Assembly: GCF_022605725.1 (NCBI RefSeq)
Contig: NC_065547.1
Location: forward strand, 21,741,167 to 21,805,166
From: Anthonomus grandis grandis
Lineage: Eukaryota; Arthropoda; Insecta; Coleoptera; Curculionidae
Direction of reading: 5' to 3'
Length of the DNA: 64,000 bases
The translations under genes were made by a program, and so were the position numbers. Every line of letters begins with the position of its first letter. The first letter of the stretch is position 1. This document shows positions 57,029 to 64,000 of this stretch, in pieces. A model generated the notes under the pieces. It ran no database searches. It saw nothing but the letters and a program-made list of their open reading frames with translations, and was not told where the DNA came from.

Positions 57029-57991
57029 TGGGCTGGGATTCTAAAATCACGATTCGACACGATTACTCGATATGACTGATTCTAAATAAAATTTTCAGTC
57101 GTGAGTGTCTTGCGGATTGCCTAGTTTTTAACGATTTATCGACGACACGCTTGGGTATATCGTATACACCAGACGATATAGCTTCTTCCTTTTTTAATAC
57201 GTGCATAATGTGACAGCATCCTTTTTTTAACGTATTTGTTTCATTTATTGTTTACCCATAGTCATACCGGGTTTTCATTAGTAATTATTTAGTATATCAA
57301 GAAGCTTTCTTAAACACAGCAACTAATAGATTTAATTCGACCCTATTTTCCACAACCTTTTGTTAATAATAGAGGCAGAGGAAGTAGAGTTATCATTGAA
57401 TGGGCAGTTTTAGTATGTCAAGATTTTATGCCACAGATTATTACCAAAGAAGCATTGGACAAGATTTGAAATTTGCAATTAGCGAAATTATTGACAATCA
57501 CCTGATGAGAGAAATTAATAAATTAACATTTATAGAGAGATCCAATTTCCCCGGTGTTATAGCTCCTATTGATTGCACCTATGTTGCCATATTAAAACCT
57601 AAGGTGGATGAACACAAGTTTTTGTGATTTTCCATGAACTGAATTATTATTTTCCAATGGATAGTGGTGGTTTGAAACGAATTTTTTTTTTTATTTTAAA
57701 GAAATAATATAGGCATATATTTAAATAAAAAAAACACGAAGGTGAAAAAAATTAACAAAATAAATAAAAATTCTTAGTGTTTATCAATAGAAAAGACAAT
57801 TGACGTTTCCATCTGTCAAATATTAGGGAAAATAACAAATATTTACCAAGAAACCTAAATCAAATCGAATAAAACGAGTTTAGCCGACGATTGAAATTTA
57901 GAATCACCCTTGTCGTCACGACTGGGTCGCGATCGAATTCGAAGTCGTGATCGTATCGAGATCGAGTCGTGATTTTAGAATCCCAGCCCTG
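57029..57991 (+). mobile_element. Harbinger element 'B', TIR-bounded deletion derivative
   Basis: Ends: GGGCTGGGATTCTAAAATCA at about 57033 and its reverse complement ending at about 57990. The homology continues inwards (CACGA.TCGA.., GATTCTAAAT..) for roughly 120 bp with weaker identity. Inside, 57400-57627 reads FYATDYYQRSIGQDLKFAIS, then NFPGVIAPIDCTYVAILKPK and VDEHKF on the plus strand. This is the N-terminal and first-catalytic-Asp region (IDCTHVAI) of a HARBI1-like transposase. The second and third acidic blocks are deleted. No convincing 3-bp target duplication is visible. It is not the same family as the 54707 element. Confidence 0.75.
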
Positions 57992-57999
57992 AATCGTAT

Positions 58000-59759
58000 G
58001 TCGGCCATCTTGCTTGGCACAATTGACAGGGGCTGACAGACAGTTGTTGACATTGATTGATAAAACATCATTTGTCATTGTCGAACTATTTTTCTATATG
58101 TTTGTTTTCCATTTCAATGAATGCTGGAAGCATGGGTTGAGTTTTATTTTAAATTCACGATTTAATTGATTTGCAGCAAGCAATTCCAGATTTCTGGTAA
58201 GAAAATGTGATTTTATTTATTACTATTATGTTTTTGCATCGTCAATCTTCAGTCTTAAATAAAATCAAATTCAGTTGATGTCAATGAAGAAGTTTCACTT
58301 TTCAAATATTTAATTTTTAACTTGATTATTATAAATAAATATTACAAAATATCTGGCCTCTCATTTTCTTTTCCAAAATTAAAAAATTGATTAAAATTTT
58401 CCTATAAATATCCTTCATGTTAGAGTATGTATATTTTAAATGGTTCTGATAAACATAGTAATAAAAGATTTTTTCAAGTTCCTTCAGTCCCCATTACAAG
58501 AAAAACATGGAGTGTGATATAAAACGAAAATTTTATTAAAACTTTGAGCTATAAAATTTGTGCCGATCAGTTCTGTCGAACAAATTTTAATAATGCTGAT
58601 ACTACTGATACTGATGGCCTTATACTCTGATACATATTTATTTAAACATTTATTTTTTCTTTTTTTTCACACGAATCATTTAGTAAATTTATTTATAAGG
58701 TTTGCACTGCTTTTTTTAATTTTATTTCTTGCTCGTATCATACCACTTCCTGTGTTCACTGAGAAGAGACATAGGTATAGAGACTAAGAGAGCTGAGCAC
58801 CCAGAATGGATCAGAATGAATATTTTTATTTTAACTTGTGTTTTTTTTAAAGTTTCTTTTTACTTTATATAGTCTAGTATCGAAAAAAATTAAACAGATT
58901 TTAAAAACTAATTAAAAAATTTACATCAGAGTATTTTCCAAAAAAACAATATATCTCTACAAAACAAAATAAACTCTTTGAAAATGAAAACAACTTATCT
59001 TAGTATAAATATATATCACTTACATAGTAGGTATATATTTGTTGGTCTCTTATAATACTAACAACATATGGAACTATCATATTAATAAAAACTGAATTGA
59101 AAGGCACATGCTATTTGAAAGCATAAAAGCATAAAAGCATGATAGCATATTTTTTTTAATTAGTTTTTAAAATCTGTTTAATTTTTTTTAGGAAACAGAA
59201 ACAAGTACATATTAAACAAGGATAATTCATCCTCTATTGAATCTATGTTTGTGTTAGTAAAATAGGGATATTATTAACCTATTGGTAATGTCTTTAGATG
59301 TATGATAAGAAAATAGAATAAAAATCTTCACAACCTTTTCTAATCTATTTAAAATTAGGGTAGTTCAGTGCTAACAAAATACTTTTAAACATTTTTAGAT
59401 TAATTCTAATTTATATAAAGTCTCTTCTAACAAATTATTCTATATTACTTAAATCATTTTAAGTAATTTTTTTCAGGAAAATTAAATAATAAATATATTA
59501 AACAAAAACATTGTTTTATTTCCATTTTGTAATTGGTGATATGTAGTACACTATTGTTAGTTGATTATTGCAGTAAATTAACTCATTTAGATATGTAAAA
59601 TAAAGCTATGAGTTTTATTTTTATTCTGATCAATATCTGATGCTACACCTGAACACCTAATCAAAAAGGCCTATTTTTCTATAAGTAACTTTTTTGATTA
59701 GGTTAGATATTAGGTTAGCGTTTGCTTTAGATATTTAAATAATAAGATTATCAGATTAA
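58000..59759. other. AT-rich region with a 37-bp inverted repeat
   Basis: 58883-58919 (aaaaaaattaaacagatttt...) is the reverse complement of 59152-59188, enclosing about 230 bp that includes a short gcataaaagcataaaagcat direct repeat (59121-59140). It may be a small foldback element. The hydrophobic frame at 58560-58787 is low-complexity T-rich sequence, not a convincing gene. Confidence 0.5.
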
Positions 59760-61125
59760 ATGAAATTTGATTTCCCGCCTTAATTTTGCCACATCTTTCT
59801 ACCATTTTAATTGGTCCAATTAGGCACGTCAAACTGTCAAATTAGTTACAACATTTTCCGTTGCCAAGCGAGAGGACGTTAGCTAATTTGTCAGAGGAAT
59901 TTGATCAGTTTGTATGCAACCACCACTTCTCTATATTTTTGTGTTCTGTGACGGTACCATTCAAGTACGACTAGAATTCCGATTCCTACACATTCGTCGC
60001 AGAAGGGTTATACCATATCTTTCGAGCGAAGTACCAGTAATTTTTCCGTATTTCAATACCGTTAAATTTTTAATATTTACGTTATAAACTTTGTCTTGAT
60101 GTTGACAGTGTGAATTGGGTTAGGTAAGAGCTACCTGTTGACAGTTGGCCGGCCGCTTCCAAGCACGCGTATTAAAATTGCTATCGTATCGGCTTGTAAA
60201 ATTGCTATTAATATCGTTCCGTCCCGTTCCGTTTTATTTTATTTTGAAACTATCGCTTGAGCCCATTTTTCTCCTTGTTTTGTGGGGCAAGCAACAGCCG
60301 TGATTAATAACTGGTGCCTGGCCATTATTTTTCTTTATGTTTTGTAGGGCAGGTAGTAAGCGGGATATCTTGACAGAATAATCGTAAAATTATCCGCGTT
60401 ACGGTATTTTGGTTTCCAGTTACATGCTTGGAAAACGGTGGTATTTTACTTTTTCGCTGGGAGTTTTTATCTGTGATTTATTGTTAGAATATTCATATTG
60501 ATTCCGCTCCGTTTTATGAACTTTTAAAACTGTGGTTTGGACGTTATTTTTCTTCGTATTTTCTGGGACAGGTGATTACAACAGCGTTTCATTAATTCCG
60601 TTCGCGAAAAGTTATTCTTGTTTGAAACCAGAGAAACACTTCTTTATGTTGTGAAAGGCTTATCTTCTTCATGTTGTAAAAGATAAGTAATAACTAAGTC
60701 CGTGATATTATAATTACTATTCATATATTAACAGAGCAGGGGTAAATGTTGACCGATTGATTGATTTTGCTTCGCTTGATTGGTGTTGAGTTCCTGGCTT
60801 CACGAATGTCATCCATAACCGTTTGTATAAAAATACCATAACCCCTTCCCTTTAATCATACTGCTTTCAGTCATTAGTAGAGTGCCGAATTTTCCGGTAC
60901 ATTTTTCCAAATAACTGCCTGTGCTTAATCATAGAAATTGGTAATTGGAGATTGTTAGATTTTAAAGAAACATATTCTCCTATAAGTGTACAAAGAAATA
61001 GTGAAGGCGTTGACGGATACTCTGGGACGTCAAAAGTTAGAGGGTGGATTTACGTTTAGTACATAACAAGCCCCGCTACAAATTGCAAGTGAAACTACAA
61101 GGTGTAGCAAAAATATTATTAAGAC
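59760..61125. other. GC-richer region without ORF, promoter-like end
   Basis: Base composition is more balanced than the surroundings. A degenerate block, ttatttttctt..t.ttttgt.gggcaggt, occurs three times (about 60265, 60325, 60545). Near 60827 TATAAAAATACC is followed about 40 bp later by ttTCAGTcattag, an arthropod-initiator-like motif. It could be a solo LTR or promoter/5' UTR of an unseen gene. No partner LTR or coding exon was found. Confidence 0.3.
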
Positions 61126-61129
61126 ATTT

Positions 61130-61810
61130 TTCGTGCAGAATTTAATAAACTATTAAATTTTTTCTCCTTTTTCAAATTATATCCAAATATTTCATAAAAA
61201 TTGTTCAAAATTATTTCCATTTTTGCTTACACAAATTTCACATAATCTATATATATATATATATATATGTATAAGATGCGCACGCAAATTCTCTATAGCT
61301 GTTATTATTGATTGCTGTAGTTATTCAGAATTTTTATGCCGCACCATAATATAAACTTTATTTTTAAGTAGCTCCAGAAAAAAATCCGAAATAGAAAGAT
61401 CGGGAAATTTTGCTGGCCACCTTATGAGATCATTGGCTCCTATCCATTTTTGTAGAAAGAAATCCGCTAGGAATGACCGAATAATATTAGTATTATGTCC
61501 TGGTGGACCATCTTGAATTGCATATATATATTGTTTAAATTTGCCGAAGGAACATTTTCTAAAACCTCGGGTATAACTTCTTGTAGTATGTTTAAATACC
61601 AGTCTACTATTAGCACCCTTTCAAATATTCTAAAAACTAGTTGCCCACCAAAAATGAAACATGTAACGCTAAATCCGAACCTTCCTTGACGTTGACGTTC
61701 AAGAGTAATGAGAATTTTTCTTAGAACATTGAAAGGTTAGAATTAGTAAACAACAACTTCGTTTGAGTTCAACATGTACACAGGGGCAAGGGGAGCATAC
61801 GTTAAAATAC
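61130..61810 (-). mobile_element. Mariner-like element 'D' transposase fragment, copy 2
   Basis: Inverted relative to copy 1 at 40260-40880. Minus strand: GFSVTCFIFGGQLVFRIFE, YLNILQEVIPEVLENVPS, then DGPPGHNTNIIRSFLADFF, WIGANDLIRWPAKFPDLSIS, DFFLELLKNKVYI. The second (DGPPGH) and third (FPDLS) catalytic Asp are both present. A (TA)n microsatellite expansion at about 61249-61268 interrupts the coding region. The homology extends upstream through ccctgtgcacatgtt.aact into non-coding sequence of both copies. Confidence 0.78.
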
Positions 61811-62316
61811 AAATATGCCCAGCCAATCAGAGAAATTGAGAGTGGAGCAGCACTGCTGATCCTTTCGTGAAAGTTCGTACGTCAAATTTCGTTGCCGATT
61901 AGCTAAGGAAATTGAAAATCAACGGATTGGGGCAGAGAATAATTAAAAGTATGTTAATATAGTTGTATAATATAGTAATTTAATATTCATTTCTCTATGG
62001 ATTGGGGATTGGTTTTCTTTAACTTAACCTATATTGCAGATTTTATTTGCTTTGCTTGCTTCCTAATAATTGATTTAATTATCAACAATTATATCAACTT
62101 TGTGACTATTTGAGTAAAAATTCATAGTGTATAGTGTTGAGTGTTTACTCCAATATCTATACAATCCATATCTGTGCTGGTTTTGGGCTCAAAAACAAAC
62201 AATTTAGTGTTTAAGTTTCATTACCTTTCAATAAAGTTGCCAGTGTTTCTTAGTGTATAATTTCCTTCCACTTAAACCTATATTTGCACTTATCTGTTGC
62301 TGTCTGTTAGACAATT

Positions 62317-63659
62317 ATGGCATCACTAAGGTAAGATACATATAATTTTTTTAGTTCTAATTTGAATAATTATTTATTTTGCAGTCAACAAAATGCAATC
62401 TGTGAAGTTTGTGATAAGGAATTTTTAAGCACATCTACCAGAAACAGGCATTGGACAAAGTTTCACCCTGAATTTGTTGGGAAGGAACAAATAAAACACA
62501 TTATAATGTCGAATGTGTACTAATGATATCCAGACATTTTCATATTTTAACTGTTTAAACAAACATTTGCTTGATATTCACCATATCAATTTTAAGAATC
62601 AATTTTAAATTTTAGGAATTTTGAAGAATTCACATATTGGAGGGCACAAGATAATAGGGATAGATAGATAATAAGATAGTTAATAAGATAGATAATAAGA
62701 TAGATAGATAATAGATAGATAGAAAGATAATAGATTATGCTTGTCAGACCCGAAACAAGTTTAAGAATGGGGAAGAACACATATTTTACAATTGCAACAG
62801 GAGTGATATCAGAGGTTGTACAAAGTCTTAGTGATCATTATCAAACATACATAAGTATGTTTTGTTGTGTTTACTTTTAGGATTTAATAGCGCGTGCAAA
62901 GTGAGAAGTCTGGGGGAAGCATTCGCATTCAAGGAACATGTCAACAGGACCAAACTCAAATAGCTATCAGCATAAAATTGTAATAGAAGCCCATAACAAA
63001 GCCGAAAAAATGAATGGTAAGGTAGAATTTTTAGAATTTGGAAAATTTAAAGTACAAAGTGTATCGGTAAGTGGTAAGTTCTATGTTGTGTCTTGTCATG
63101 AACTATGTGATGAGCAATATCGCACTGGATACTGTAACATCTGTAAAATATGTTTTTATAAATACAGATGTGAGTGTCCAGAAAATTCTGTCAAAACAGT
63201 ACCTTGTAAACATATACATGCTGTAGGCTGTAGCCATTTTTGAGCAGAGGAGCGAGTTTGTTGTAGGTTCCCCAACTGTGAGTGAAGAGGAAGAGGATAA
63301 TGTTTTGTTTGTTGATCTACCCACAACTAGCCAAATCAATTATCAGGAGGATGTAAACCATTTTATTCAGGAGAGTTCAAAAATGAAAGTCTGGATGGAC
63401 TTTGAAGAAAATTTGAGAGAGAAAAATTCGAGAAGTAGTTTGAGTAAAATATAAGTTACATTTTTATTAAATCGTTTATACTTATTTTAAGATGCAAGAA
63501 ATTTGTAGCTATGGTAGAAGTTTAGATAAATATGCATTTGCCAGATTTATGGCTGTAATCAACAAATTTAAAAATAAAGAGGTGGAGGAAGAAAATTCTC
63601 AGGGCATTGAAAAGAAAAGAAAAATTAAAAAACACATGTACTATCCAAATAAAAAATAA
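62317..63659 (+). pseudogene. MULE-type zinc-finger/SWIM protein gene, broken
   Basis: Exon 1 62317-62330; 54-nt GT-AG intron; exon 2 from 62385 with a C2H2 finger (CEVCDKEF...RHWTKFH, C-x2-C-x12-H-x4-H). After a 1-nt frame loss near 62500 a second finger follows (CRMCTNDIQ...KHLLDIH). Then EEFTYWRAQDN, a GATA microsatellite (about 62660-62735) and FYNCNRSDIRG, typical of the N-terminal part of insect MULE-like transposases. The C-terminal part (62938 on) has KIVIEAHNKAEKMNGKVEF and a SWIM zinc finger (CEC...CKHIHAV, CxC-x9-CxH). A 7-bp tandem duplication (gctgtag, 63220-63233) shifts the frame there. The remaining reading continues, acidic, to 63443, a possible 55-nt intron, and 63499-63659 ending in a KKRKIKK basic tail. 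The DDE core between fingers and SWIM is absent. Confidence 0.7.
62655..62740. repeat. GATA-type microsatellite
   Basis: Imperfect (gata)n/(taagata)n run (agatagataataagatagtt...). It lies inside the zinc-finger pseudogene and has probably expanded in its coding sequence. Confidence 0.9.
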
Positions 63660-63789
63660 GCTAGATTTCTTTGTGTATTTAATGGCTAGATAATATTTGA
63701 ATTGTAGCTATTTTTTTATGTTTGTATTATAGCTGTGAAGTTAACAAAAATAGGATGTGGTATTTTGTGTTATAATCAGTATAATATAA

Positions 63790-63939
63790 CTAAGTATATT
63801 TTTTGTAAGGTTTTAGTGCAGGTTTCAAATTGTAAATACAAATTTTATGTAAGAGGTCATATACATAACTAGGTATAGTTTTTGTAAGGCTTAATTTGGT
63901 GTAGGTTTCAAATTGTAAAAACAAATTTTAAGACGTCAT
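63790..63939. repeat. Two-copy tandem repeat, ~79-bp unit
   Basis: 63790-63860 and 63869-63939 share aaggttt..agtgcaggtttcaaattgta-type sequence (ttttgtaagg, ggtttcaaattgta, acaaatttta). It lies 130 bp downstream of the SWIM pseudogene's stop. It may be a 3' subterminal repeat of the same MULE-like element. Confidence 0.65.
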
Positions 63940-64000
63940 AGGTGTTGGTTTCTGTATAACTATTTTTATATCTTTTATTTTAAGACTAAAATGTTAGCTT

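Noticed and set aside
58560..58787. 75-codon hydrophobic frame that could suggest a membrane peptide
   Set aside because: It is T-rich low-complexity sequence encoding Leu/Phe by composition, with no supporting signals.
1..64000. CRISPR arrays, tRNA or rRNA genes, bacterial-type operons
   Set aside because: No regularly spaced identical repeats, no cloverleaf or rRNA signature recognised by eye, and the gene architecture is eukaryotic. A tRNAscan run was not possible.

Overview
This window is AT-rich insect nuclear DNA, most likely from a beetle. The evidence is spliced genes with GT-AG introns, an ecdysteroid-kinase-like (EcKL/CHK) gene family, and a dense layer of decayed arthropod transposons: non-LTR retrotransposons, Ty3/gypsy, Tc1/mariner-like, Harbinger, MULE-like and a probable RAG1/Transib-like fragment. 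There is no operon structure, and I recognised no tRNA, rRNA or CRISPR. The beetle assignment is an impression; insect is much firmer.

Two host genes can be reconstructed in full. Both are EcKL kinases, arranged tail to tail. Copy 1 (+ strand, 4341-9294) has five exons and encodes 410 aa. Copy 2 (- strand, 52340-31854) has five exons with identical splice phases and encodes 396 aa. Exons 1, 2 and 4 are exactly the same length in the two copies (277, 268 and 256 nt). The TATA box, 5' leader and 3' UTR are also recognisably shared, so this is an inverted gene duplication. Copy 2 has been stretched to 20.5 kb by transposons in introns 2 (14.2 kb) and 4 (5.0 kb). Copy 1 spans 5 kb, with an antisense gypsy remnant in intron 2.

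Layout. 1-4.3 kb: antisense LINE remnant, mariner-like end, a foldback and a Tc1 remnant. 4.3-9.3 kb: EcKL copy 1. 9.3-14.3 kb: three sense LINE remnants and a mariner-like remnant. 15.8-19.5 kb: second antisense gypsy remnant and a RAG1/Transib-like fragment. 19.5-27 kb: mostly unrecognised DNA, with a transposase HTH domain and a perfect 74-bp foldback. 27-31.2 kb: LINE and two mariner-like remnants. 31.85-52.34 kb: EcKL copy 2 with its transposon-filled introns. 53-58 kb: palindrome and two Harbinger elements. 58-62 kb: unrecognised DNA and a mariner-like copy. 62.3-63.7 kb: a broken zinc-finger/SWIM protein gene of MULE-transposon type.

The signals most worth a second look are the inverted EcKL pair with its altered catalytic loop (HSD), two hammerhead-ribozyme-like cores (around 26.2 and 42.6 kb), the RAG1-like fragment, and several terminal-inverted-repeat elements with internal deletions that remove catalytic residues. 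All homology statements come from motif recognition by eye, with no database search.
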